Source of the DNA: an uncultured bacterium
GTDB lineage: Bacteria; Planctomycetota; JAJSAM01; JAJVHW01
Assembly: GCA_937996235.1 (NCBI GenBank)
Contig: CALKVK010000017.1
Coordinates: forward strand, 1-64,000
Direction of reading: 5' to 3'
Length of the DNA stretch: 64,000 nucleotides
The notes beneath the pieces are model-generated. The model had not been told where the DNA came from and ran no database searches. It worked only from the letters and a program-made list of their open reading frames with translations. Both the position numbers and the translations under genes were made by a program. Shown here one piece after another: positions 30,056-38,298 of the stretch (the stretch's first letter is position 1; each line of letters opens with the position of its first letter).

Positions 30056-32134
30056 ATGTTCGAACGACAGGCACCTGCGCGGCGCGCACGCCGCGCCGCC
30101 GAGCTCGCACTGCTCGCGGCGCTCGCCGCCGCGGTCGGCGGCGGCTCCGCGGCACGCGCCGCGACGGCCGTGCGCGTGGACGTCGATCCGACGACGACGT
30201 ACCAGACCATCACCGGCTGGGAGGCGACGAGCTTCGCCGCGCAGACGCTGATCTCGGCTCCGTTCGCGTCCTTCAGCGGGCAGGTCTACGACAAGCTCGT
30301 CGACGACGTGGGCGTCAACCGACTGCGGCTCGAGGTGCGCTCCGGGACCGAGAGCGACCAGCCCTACTGGCAGATGTGGGACGACGGCACGATCGACAGC
30401 GCGACCTGGCGCGGCCTGCGCTACGCGACCGTCAACGACAACGACGACCCCTTCGTGCTCGATCCCACCGGGTTCCACTGGGAGGAGATCGACTGGAAGG
30501 TCGACAACGTGGTCCTGCCGATCCGCACGCGGGTGGAGGACAACGGGGAGAGTCTGCAGGTCAACCTCTGCTACGTCGCGTTCACGTCGCAGAACGCCAC
30601 GGGCACGTCGTACGACCACCTCCCCGACGTCGAGGAGTACGCCGAGTTCATCGCGGCCACCTTCTCGCACCTCGACGCGAAGTACGGTCTCGTGCCCGAC
30701 TCGCTCGAGCTGATGCTCGAACCGGACAACAGCACGCCGTGGAACGGCACGCTGCTCGGCCGCGCGCTCGTCGCGGTCGCGTCGCGCCTCGACGGACTCG
30801 GCTACCACCCGCGCTTCGTCGGCCCCTCGACGACGAGCCCCACCGCCGCCGCCACGCACTTCGACGACATGATGCGCATCACGGGCGCGTCGGCGCTCCT
30901 CGACGAGATCTCGTACCACCGCTACTCGGCCGGCACCGACACGAACGTCGCGGCGCTCGCGCAGCGCGCGGCGACGTACGGCATGCAGACGTCGATGCTC
31001 GAGTACGGTCCCGCCGACTACACGCACCTGCACGCCGACCTGATCCACGGCAACGTGTCGGCGTGGGAGCACTACACCATCGCCGGGCTCCCGACGACGC
31101 CCGGCGCGTACGTCAGCGTCGACGAGTCGAGCGGCACGCCCGTCGTCGCGCTCTCGACGCGCGCGAACTACATGCAGCTCTACATGCGGCACGTGCGCCC
31201 GGGTGCGGTGCGGGTCGCCGCGACGTCGAACGACGCGAGCGTCTCGCCCGTCGCGTTCGTCAACGCCGACGCGCGCCCGGTCGTGGTCGTCACCGCGACG
31301 GCCGCCGCGGACATCACGTTCCACGGCCTCGCCGCGGGGACGTACGGCATCTGGTACACGACGAACAACGAGTCGGGCCGCGAGCTCTCGCAGGTGCGCG
31401 TGGACGAGGGCGCGACGCTGACGGCGTCGATCCCGAAGAAGGGCGCGCTCTCGGTCTACGCGAAGACGGTGGACGCGGCCCCGCCGCCGCCGCCACCCCC
31501 GCCGCCGCCCCCTCCCCCTCCGCCGCCTCCTCCGCCGCCGCCGTCCGGACCGACCGTCGTCGACCCGCTCGCCGCTCCGCTCCTCGTGGAGCTGCCCGCC
31601 GGAGACGAGCAGTGCAAGCGCATCGTGGAGTTCGCCGCGACCGACGACTTCTCCGGTCCGGTGCGCAAGCTGCGCGTGAAGAAGGGCGCGTGGGCCGTCT
31701 CCGCGAAGGCCGGGGCGTGGCGCAAGATCCTGCAGCTCGGCGCCGACGGGTCGACCATCCGCGCACGCGTTGTGTGCAAGAAGGCCGCGACCACCCGCGA
31801 GGTCGCTGAACGCTTCGTGCTCGCGCCCGCGCCCGCGCCCGACGTGCTCGCGCCGACGCCCGACGCGACGCTCGGCCCCGCTCCGCCGCAGATCGCGTTC
31901 GACGCGCGCGGCGCGCGCCGCACGTGGCTCGAATTCTCGCCGACCTCGGACTTCGCCGAGGTGGACGGGCGCATCGCGCTGCGCCGCAGCCCCGCGAAGG
32001 TCGGGAAGAGCGCCTGGAAGCGTGTGCTGCGCAAGCTCGGCGCGCCGGCCGGCTACCTGCGCGCGGTCTCCGAGGACGTGGTGGGCCGCACCGTCTCCGC
32101 GGCCCCCGTGCACTTCACGATCGCCGAGGAGTGA
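30056..32134 (+). CDS. Secreted GH30-like glycoside hydrolase with poly-proline linker
   Basis: 692 residues. ATG at 30056 has GGAG eight bases upstream. Signal peptide residues 1-35 end at SAARA. The catalytic barrel begins YQTITGWEATSFAA (about 48-61), like the QxIxGFG opening of GH30-type enzymes. LELMLEPDNSTPW (about 218-230) supplies a candidate acid/base Glu and SMLEYGPADYT (about 313-323) the nucleophile Glu. A beta-rich domain follows, then an uninterrupted run of about 22 prolines (about residues 477-498) and two short beta-sandwich repeats ending near the C-terminus. The GH family number is uncertain; the secreted two-glutamate barrel is clear. Confidence 0.8.
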   Translation: MFERQAPARRARRAAELALLAALAAAVGGGSAARAATAVRVDVDPTTTYQTITGWEATSFAAQTLISAPFASFSGQVYDKLVDDVGVNRLRLEVRSGTESDQPYWQMWDDGTIDSATWRGLRYATVNDNDDPFVLDPTGFHWEEIDWKVDNVVLPIRTRVEDNGESLQVNLCYVAFTSQNATGTSYDHLPDVEEYAEFIAATFSHLDAKYGLVPDSLELMLEPDNSTPWNGTLLGRALVAVASRLDGLGYHPRFVGPSTTSPTAAATHFDDMMRITGASALLDEISYHRYSAGTDTNVAALAQRAATYGMQTSMLEYGPADYTHLHADLIHGNVSAWEHYTIAGLPTTPGAYVSVDESSGTPVVALSTRANYMQLYMRHVRPGAVRVAATSNDASVSPVAFVNADARPVVVVTATAAADITFHGLAAGTYGIWYTTNNESGRELSQVRVDEGATLTASIPKKGALSVYAKTVDAAPPPPPPPPPPPPPPPPPPPPPSGPTVVDPLAAPLLVELPAGDEQCKRIVEFAATDDFSGPVRKLRVKKGAWAVSAKAGAWRKILQLGADGSTIRARVVCKKAATTREVAERFVLAPAPAPDVLAPTPDATLGPAPPQIAFDARGARRTWLEFSPTSDFAEVDGRIALRRSPAKVGKSAWKRVLRKLGAPAGYLRAVSEDVVGRTVSAAPVHFTIAEE

Positions 32135-32162
32135 CCGCCGCGCGCCGCGGCGGCGCGGCGCG

Positions 32163-33590
32163 TCAGTCCTCGACGACGTGCGTCGCGAACTCGCGGCGGT
32201 GCTCCTCCCAGCGCGCCGCGTCGAAGCGGCCGTCCGCGCCGAGACACTCCACCGCGGCGTACGCCATCGCGAGCGCGTGGTGCGTGTTGTCGTGCGCGAA
32301 GAGGCCCTGACGCCCGTAGGAGAGGAAGCGCTCCCGCGCGCCGACGTGCGCGTCGAGCGCGTCGAACGCGTGCTCGTAGCCCGTCGTGTAGATGGGATAC
32401 GCCTGCGGCAGCCGCGCCGCGTGGACCGCCGTCGGCGCGCCCGGGAGCGGCAGCCCCGCGCGGGCGAGGTCGCCGGCGACGAGTCGTCCGAGCTCGTCGT
32501 CCGAGGCGCTCCAGTGCGCGTCGCCGACCGCGCACGGCAGCTCGGCGCAGATCACGGTGCGGCCCGACTCCGCGCGCTCGAGCGAGTAGTTGGGCGGCTC
32601 CGAGAGGCGCGTGATGTGCAGGTCCGCGCCCGGGAAGTAGTGCGCGTCGTACTCGGTGAACTGCGCGGTCGGCAGCTCCAGGTAGACGAGCACCATGGCG
32701 CGGTACGTGATCGCCGACGCCGCCGCGAGCACGTCCGCGGGCGGCGCGGGGTCGAGCATCCGCGCGGCGAGCGTGACGGGGATCGTGGACCACACGTGGT
32801 CGGCCTCGAGGCGCTCCTCGCCGGACGCGGTGCGCGCGACGACCTGCCACGGCGCGCCGGGCGCGCGCGGCTCCGCGAGCGCCGCGACCGTGCGGCCGTA
32901 GCGCAGCTCCGCGCCCGCCGCCGCCGCCGCGTCGGCGTACGCGTCGCAGATCTGCCCGAAGCCGCGGCGCGGGTAGAAGAAGCGCCCCGCGCCCTTCGGC
33001 TTCAGCCCGGGGACTGCCGAGAGCACCTTGCGGACGAGCTTGAGCGGGCTGCCCGCCGAGACGCGGCGCCGCGCCTGGATCGCGGAGAGCGCCGACGGCT
33101 CGAGGCCCCAGATCTTCCGCGCGTACGGGAAGTAGAACTCGCGGCAGATCGTCGGGCCGAGCGAGCGCTCGAGCTCCGAGGCGAAGGTCGCCTGCGCGGG
33201 ATCGTCCGGACCGCCGCGGAACGGCTTGCCGGCCGCGTCGAGGGCCGCGCCCGCCACGAAGCCCTTCGGCGCGTGCAGCAGCAGGTCCCCCGGCTTCAGC
33301 GGGAAGTGCAGCCAGCGGCCGAGCAGGCGGATTCGCCCGTGGCGCGGGCGGTCCAGCAGGTCCGCGCCGAGCAGCGTGCGCACGTCGTCGAGGATGTCCG
33401 GCCGCGTCGCGGGGTGCAGGCGGTGGCTGCCGAAGTCCACGCGGTGACCGCGCCACGGGAAGCTCGCGGCGTTGCCGCCGGGGCGCTCGCCGCGCTCGAG
33501 CACGACGACCTCGGCGCGCCCGGCGCGCCGCAGCCGGTACGCGGCGCCGAGGCCCGCCGGCCCGGCGCCCAGGATCACGATGCGTGTCAT
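32163..33590 (-). CDS. FAD-dependent amine-oxidase/UDP-galactopyranose-mutase-like oxidoreductase
   Basis: 475 residues, overlapping the upstream glycosyltransferase by ATGA. IVILGAGPAGLGAAYRL (residues 4-20) binds the FAD ADP moiety; VVVLERGERPGGNAASF continues the dinucleotide-binding half. FYFPYARKIWGLEPSAL (about 150-166) and FFYPRRGFGQICDAYADA resemble the NAD(P)-binding/protoporphyrinogen-oxidase-like proteins common in polysaccharide loci. Soluble. It probably acts on a nucleotide sugar or lipid-linked sugar together with the adjacent GT2 enzyme; the reaction is unknown. Confidence 0.8.
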   Translation of the reverse strand: MTRIVILGAGPAGLGAAYRLRRAGRAEVVVLERGERPGGNAASFPWRGHRVDFGSHRLHPATRPDILDDVRTLLGADLLDRPRHGRIRLLGRWLHFPLKPGDLLLHAPKGFVAGAALDAAGKPFRGGPDDPAQATFASELERSLGPTICREFYFPYARKIWGLEPSALSAIQARRRVSAGSPLKLVRKVLSAVPGLKPKGAGRFFYPRRGFGQICDAYADAAAAAGAELRYGRTVAALAEPRAPGAPWQVVARTASGEERLEADHVWSTIPVTLAARMLDPAPPADVLAAASAITYRAMVLVYLELPTAQFTEYDAHYFPGADLHITRLSEPPNYSLERAESGRTVICAELPCAVGDAHWSASDDELGRLVAGDLARAGLPLPGAPTAVHAARLPQAYPIYTTGYEHAFDALDAHVGARERFLSYGRQGLFAHDNTHHALAMAYAAVECLGADGRFDAARWEEHRREFATHVVED

Positions 33591-34672
33591 CGGGCGGCGG
33601 TCCTCCGCGGCCCCAGGGCGACCGCGAGCGCGACGACCACGAACGTGACGGCGCTGTAGAAGAGATGCACCTGGTGGAACAGCCAGCCGCCGAGCGCGAA
33701 GCCGAGGCCGCGGCGGCGCAGGAACGAGAGCACGAGGTCCGCGTTCAGCGCGAGCGACGCGGCGATGAGCGCGGCCGGCACGAGCGCCCACACGCTGCCG
33801 AGCACGAGCAGCGCGGGCAGGGCGACGCACGCGAGGAGCGCGAGCGGGGCGAGCAGCGCCGCGACGCGCTGCGACGTGCGCAGGTTCAGGTCGTTCGGCA
33901 TGCCGCCGCGTTCGCGCAGCAGCCGCGACCACGGCACCGCGCGGCAGAAGACGTCGGTGTGGACCGTGGACCGCAGCGTCCAGCGCTTGAGGTGCGTGAC
34001 GTGGAGCGCCGGGTCGAGGCAGGTGCGGCCGAGCGGCGCCATGCGCATGCCGAGCTCGATGTCCTCGATCATCGGGCGCGGATAGAGCGCGGCGTCGAAG
34101 CCGCCGACCTGCAGGAACGCGTCGCGCCGCACGGCGCCGCAGCCCGCCCAGAACGTCGCGTTCTCGCGGCGTGCGTGCTGGTGCGTCGCGTGGTGGCGCA
34201 GGTTCATGTACTGGGAGAAGAAGCCCGGGTCGGGCGGCGTGTCGTCGTACGAGCCCGTCAGCGTCACGAGCTGCGGGTCGTCCGCGAAGGCGCGGTGGAC
34301 GCGCTCGACGGTGTCGGCGTGCGCGACGCAGTCGGAGTCGACGAACAGCACGACGTCGGCATCGACGAGCTCGGTCCCCGCGTTGCGCGCCTCGGCCGGC
34401 CCGGCGCGTCGCCCGAGGCGCAGCACGCGCGCGCCCAGGCGCTCCGCGACGTCGGCGGTGCCGTCGGTCGAGCCGGGGTCCACGACGAGGACCTCGGCCC
34501 CGAGCGGGTTCGCGACGAGCGGCGGGAGCGTCTGCGGGAGCAGGTGCGCCGCCTGGTAGGCGGGCATCACGATCGCGAGCCGCGGCGCCGCCGCGGCGCC
34601 CGCTCCCGTCGGCGCGCTCTCCGGTCCGCTCACCCGTGCCGCCGCCTCCGTGGTCCCGACCGAATCCCGCAT
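33587..34672 (-). CDS. GT2 family membrane glycosyltransferase
   Basis: 361 residues. LAIVMPAYQAAHLLPQTLPP (about 33-52), VVDPGSTDGT, VLFVDSDCVAH (D-x-D type, about 107-117) and PMIEDIELGMRM (the ED acceptor block, about 195-206) define the GT-A fold. Three hydrophobic segments close the protein (about 270-355). The enzyme probably builds a glycan on the cytoplasmic side. Four-base overlap with the FAD enzyme downstream. Confidence 0.84.
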   Translation of the reverse strand: MRDSVGTTEAAARVSGPESAPTGAGAAAAPRLAIVMPAYQAAHLLPQTLPPLVANPLGAEVLVVDPGSTDGTADVAERLGARVLRLGRRAGPAEARNAGTELVDADVVLFVDSDCVAHADTVERVHRAFADDPQLVTLTGSYDDTPPDPGFFSQYMNLRHHATHQHARRENATFWAGCGAVRRDAFLQVGGFDAALYPRPMIEDIELGMRMAPLGRTCLDPALHVTHLKRWTLRSTVHTDVFCRAVPWSRLLRERGGMPNDLNLRTSQRVAALLAPLALLACVALPALLVLGSVWALVPAALIAASLALNADLVLSFLRRRGLGFALGGWLFHQVHLFYSAVTFVVVALAVALGPRRTAAR

Positions 34673-34883
34673 CGCGGCCCGGTCGCAAACGGCGCACCGC
34701 GGGCGGGAGGCACACGATAGCGCGGGTCCGGCGGGGGGCGACGTGCCTCCGGCGGCGGCGTCCGCGCCGTGGACGTCGCGTGCGGAGGACACGCGTCCAC
34801 CGTCCGCGACGCGGCGGAATGCCGGGGCGGCGCCGGACGTTCGGGCGCGGGCGCCCTGCACGGGAGCGGCGCGGAGGTGCGGC

Positions 34884-35321
34884 GTGGCGGCGGCGCGTGG
34901 CGTGCTGATCGGACTGGCGGTGGCCGCGGCGGCCGCGATGGGCTGGACCTGCGTCGCCGGCGGCCACTCCGACGCCGCGCGCGAGCGCGTACCCCCCGGG
35001 AGCACCGCGCGCCTCGGCACGATCTCGGCCGGCGAGGAGGTCGACCTGCGCGCGCACGCGCAGCCGCGCGGGCTGACCGTGTTCGAGTTCGCGGCGCCGT
35101 GGTGCAGCGCGTGCACGCGGCTCGCGCCCCGCCTCGAGCGGCTGGTCGCCGCGCGCGACGACGCGACGCTGCGCATCGTGCAGATCGGCGACTGGGACTC
35201 GCCCGTCGCGCGGCAGCACCGCATCCGCGCGCTGCCGCACCTGGTCCTCTGGCAGGACGGCGCGCCCGCCGTCCACGGCGTGGACGACGTGCTCGAGCGC
35301 CTCGCGACGCCGCCGCGCTGA
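34884..35321 (+). CDS. Membrane-anchored or periplasmic thioredoxin-like protein
   Basis: 145 residues from GTG at 34884, chosen because GGAGG lies six bases upstream and an export signal follows (VLIGLAVAAAAAMGWTC, which could also be read as a lipobox ending in Cys 22). The thioredoxin fold has FEFAAPWCSACTRLAPRL (about 64-81) with the redox pair CSAC and the cis-proline block ALPHLVLW. It could keep secreted cysteine-containing proteins reduced or form disulfides. Alone between two reverse-strand units. Confidence 0.82.
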   Translation: MAAARGVLIGLAVAAAAAMGWTCVAGGHSDAARERVPPGSTARLGTISAGEEVDLRAHAQPRGLTVFEFAAPWCSACTRLAPRLERLVAARDDATLRIVQIGDWDSPVARQHRIRALPHLVLWQDGAPAVHGVDDVLERLATPPR

Positions 35322-35392
35322 AGGGGCTGCGCTCCGGAGGCCGCGCTGATCAGGCCGCGCTGGTCCGCCCGCACCGACGCGGCCGCGTCGGC

Positions 35393-37282
35393 TCACTCCT
35401 CGGGCGGCGGCCCGGAGTAGTGGAGCTCGACGAACTCGTAGACGTAGTTGCCCGCGCCGGGCGCGTCGCTGAACTCGCTCACGAACACGCCGTGGCCCGT
35501 GGCGTCGGCGGGGATGCCCGCGCCCGGGTCGGCCGCGCTCGCAGGTTCGGGCGAGACGCTCCACGAGCCGATGTCGCCCGCGGGCGCGCCCGCGATGCGC
35601 CGCAGGTCGTCGCCCCCGAGCGCCGACATCGCCACGGTCGGACCGTCGCGGACGCCGCCGACGGCGTCGAGCAGCGTGTAGCTCTCGGAGCCGTTGATCA
35701 CGGGCAGCTCGACGCCCGCGGCGCCGAGGGCATCCACGAAGTGGACGCGCGGACCGAGCGAGCGGCCCCAGTACGCCTCGAACTGCGGCTGCGCGCAGTT
35801 GCGTGCGACGACGACGTAGTCGCCCGGCGCGAGCACGAGACCCTGCGGCAGCACGAGGTCGCGCGACGAGTTCGCCTGGCGCAGCGTCCAGCCGGAGACG
35901 TCGAGCAGCGTCGCGAGCTCCGGCGGGACGACCTCGGGCTGCCCCGCGACGCGCACGCGCGCGCGCAGCGTCTGCGCGCCGAGGCGCGCGAGCAGCCAGC
36001 CGTCGGCAGGTTCCTCGGCGGCGCGGAAGAGCACCGAGACGGAGGTGCGCCCCGTGGCGATGCGCACGCGCGACGGCAGCGTGCCCAGCGCCGTGGCGGG
36101 CGGGTCCGGGTCGGCGGCGAGGTCGACGAACACGCCTCCCGCGGGGGCCGGCGCGTCGAGCACGACTTCGACGACGGCGGTCGCGGCCGGCGCGAGCTCC
36201 AGCGCATCCGGCTCGAGCCGCAGGATGCGGAGCTCCGGCGGCGGCGGGGACGGCAGCTCCGGCGGCTCGGCGTAGGAGAAGGCGGAGCGCAGCGCGGCCG
36301 TCTGGCCGAACGCGTCGGCGACGACGACGTCCACCAGCGTGCCGGCGGGGCGGAGCGGCGGCACCACGGTTAGTCCGGCGGCGTCCACCTTCACGACCGA
36401 CGCGCGCAGGCCGCCGAACCAGGCGCCGAGTTGCGGCGTCACCGCGAGCCGCGCGCCGGGGATGCGCACGGAGCGGCCGGGGACGCCCTCCAGCGGCTCG
36501 TCGCCGGCGTCGAGCCGCGGCTCGGCGGCCGGCACGACCAGGCGCCCGCGCGGCCGGCCGGCCGGCCCCCGGACGCGGAGCCGGACGCGCACGGGGCTTC
36601 CTTCCGCCGTCGCCACGGCGAGCGCATAGGTGCCGTCGCCCGCGAAGAGCTCGTGCGCGATCCGGAGCGGGCGCCCCTCGGCGACCGCGAGCGCGTGGCC
36701 CTCCGGGTCGAGGACGCGGAGCACCGCGGCGGCTCCGCGCCGAGTGCGCACGCGCGCGTCGACGCGGCTGCCGTCGACCGCTTCGAAGGGCACGACGCCG
36801 GGGCCGTCGAGGGTGTGCGCGATCCGCCGGCGCGTGTGCGTGATGCGGGTGCGCAGCACGTACGCGCCCACGTCGCCGCCGCGGACGTGCACCGTCCACG
36901 TTCCCGTGGCGTCGGCCGCGAGCGGCGCGGCTCGTACCCCGGCGCCGCGCACGCGCAGGGCAGGGTCCCTGGCGACGTCGTCGGGACCGTCGATCCCGAA
37001 CGTGGCGGCCGTCGCCGCGTCTGCGCGCAGAGCGACCTGCAGCCGCTCGCCCGCCGCGAGCGACGCCGCGTAGGTGTCGACGTCGCCGGCGTCGGGGCCG
37101 AGCGCGGACTCGATGCGCGTGCTGCCGAACTCCGGCCCGCGCGGCGGGGTGGGGCGGAGCGCGACGGAGTCGCCGGCGACGGCCGCCGCGGACGCGGCGA
37201 GCAGTGCCGCCGTCGCCGCGGCGGCGCGGCGCCGGACTCCTGGCGCGGACGGGGTCGTTCCGGGGGATGGGATCGCGTGCAC
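35393..37282 (-). CDS. Secreted protein with IPT-like and lamin-tail domains
   Basis: 629 residues, GTG start with GAGGAGGT four bases upstream. Signal peptide residues 1-36 (RRRAAAATAALLAASAAAVAG). N-terminal beta domains recall pre-peptidase/DVUA-type modules (LGPDAGDVDTYAASLAAGER); an IPT/TIG-like segment (VPGRSVRIPGARLAVTPQLG, about 268-287) follows, then a Calx-beta-like stretch. The end is a lamin-tail domain (LLDVSGWTLRQANSSRDLVL, about 470-489; LAPGDYVVVARN; FVELHYSG). Likely a cell-surface adhesive or structural protein; no catalytic residues seen. Confidence 0.75.
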   Translation of the reverse strand: MHAIPSPGTTPSAPGVRRRAAAATAALLAASAAAVAGDSVALRPTPPRGPEFGSTRIESALGPDAGDVDTYAASLAAGERLQVALRADAATAATFGIDGPDDVARDPALRVRGAGVRAAPLAADATGTWTVHVRGGDVGAYVLRTRITHTRRRIAHTLDGPGVVPFEAVDGSRVDARVRTRRGAAAVLRVLDPEGHALAVAEGRPLRIAHELFAGDGTYALAVATAEGSPVRVRLRVRGPAGRPRGRLVVPAAEPRLDAGDEPLEGVPGRSVRIPGARLAVTPQLGAWFGGLRASVVKVDAAGLTVVPPLRPAGTLVDVVVADAFGQTAALRSAFSYAEPPELPSPPPPELRILRLEPDALELAPAATAVVEVVLDAPAPAGGVFVDLAADPDPPATALGTLPSRVRIATGRTSVSVLFRAAEEPADGWLLARLGAQTLRARVRVAGQPEVVPPELATLLDVSGWTLRQANSSRDLVLPQGLVLAPGDYVVVARNCAQPQFEAYWGRSLGPRVHFVDALGAAGVELPVINGSESYTLLDAVGGVRDGPTVAMSALGGDDLRRIAGAPAGDIGSWSVSPEPASAADPGAGIPADATGHGVFVSEFSDAPGAGNYVYEFVELHYSGPPPEE

Positions 37283-37346
37283 GGGACCTCCTCTCCGAAG
37301 GAGGTCGCGCGGGAGGGGCTTCGGTTACAGGCACGCCGCGTGCGGA

Positions 37347-37980
37347 GGGGTCACGCCGCGTGCGAAGCACGCGTCGCGCCCCCGTCTCCAGTGGGGTGCA
37401 CGCGGGCGTGCGTCACCCACGTCGGCCTCGTCGGCCCCCTCGGTCGCACTGCCCGCGAGCACCATCCCCCTGGCACTGCGCGTGCATGAGCACGCTCGTG
37501 CCAGGGGGTGGGGGTCACGCCGCGTGCGAGGCACGCGTCGCGCCCCCTGTTCCAGTGGGGTGCACGCGGGCGTGCGTCACGTACGTCGGCCTCGTCGGCC
37601 CCCTCGGTCGCACTGCCCGCGAGCACCATCCCGATGGCACTGGCGCGTGCGGAGGGGTCACGCCGCGTGCGAGGCACGCGTCGCGCCCCCTGTTCCAGTG
37701 GGGTGCACGCGGGCGTGCGTCACGTACGTCGGCCTCGTCGGCCCCCTCGGTCGCACTGCCCGCGAGCACCATCCCCCTGGCACTGCGCGTGCTTCCGCAC
37801 GCTCGCGCCAGGGGGTGGGGGTCACGCCGCGTGCGAGGCACGCGTCGCGCCCCCCGTTCCAGTGGGGTGCACGCGGGCGTGCGTCACCTGCGCGGGTGAC
37901 GTCGGCCCCCTCGGTCGCACTGCGCGCGAGCACCATCCCGATGGCACTGGCGCGTGCGGAGCACGCGCGCGCCATCGGGG
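37347..37980. repeat. Four tandem ~143-164 bp intergenic repeats with hairpins
   Basis: Units start with GGGGTCACGCCGCGTGCGA at 37347, 37511, 37654 and 37818 (periods 164, 143, 164). Each contains CAGTGGGGTGCACGCGGGCG, GTCGGCC...CCCTCGGTCGCACTG and GAGCACCATC. Units 1, 3 and 4 end in a long hairpin (37466-37508, 37773-37815, 37937-37979); unit 2 has only the 5' arm. The stem sequence is CCCCCTGGC/GCCAGGGGG in units 1 and 3 and CCCGATGGC/GCCATCGGG in unit 4, so two base pairs changed together. Open frames through the repeats exist in several phases and on both strands but only reflect the GC-rich composition. Confidence 0.85.
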
Positions 37981-38016
37981 GACGGTTCGGTCGCTTTTCG
38001 GTCCGTCCTGCGCGAT

Positions 38017-38105
38017 GGGGACGGTCCTGGTTTCTTGCGTAGCGCAACTTGTGACACGCGGTGGGGACGGTCCTGGTTTCTTGCGCGGGGCAAGTTGTGA
38101 CACGG
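38017..38105. repeat. Duplicated ~46-bp palindromic unit
   Basis: Two tandem copies (38017-38060 and 38063-38105) of GGGGACGGTCCTGGTTTCTT followed by a short palindrome and TTGTGACACG. The palindromes differ: TTGCG-TAG-CGCAA in the first, CTTGC-GCGGG-GCAAG in the second. The GGGGACGG start resembles the GGGGACAG ends of the MITE-like elements at 6.3 and 8.0 kb, so this may be a remnant of a related REP-type family. Confidence 0.75.
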
Positions 38106-38298
38106 AGTCAGGAGCGTGCCGATCCATCGGAGACGGGCACGGCGCGTGCGGGGTCGGTGTCGGGCACGCGGCGCTCGGCCGCGTTGGCCGGCCCGGGACG
38201 TGCCGAGGCGGTTCGCGCGTCTCGAAGGGTGCGTGGACAATCGCTTCAGTCCGTGTAGTGTACTTTGCGATAGAAAGTGAACTCCTGGACGAGACGCC

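Noticed and set aside
32163..37370. A 1735-codon reverse open frame
   Set aside because: Only its last 475 codons encode a protein (the FAD oxidoreductase). The rest is out-of-frame shadow of the GT2 and lamin-tail genes.
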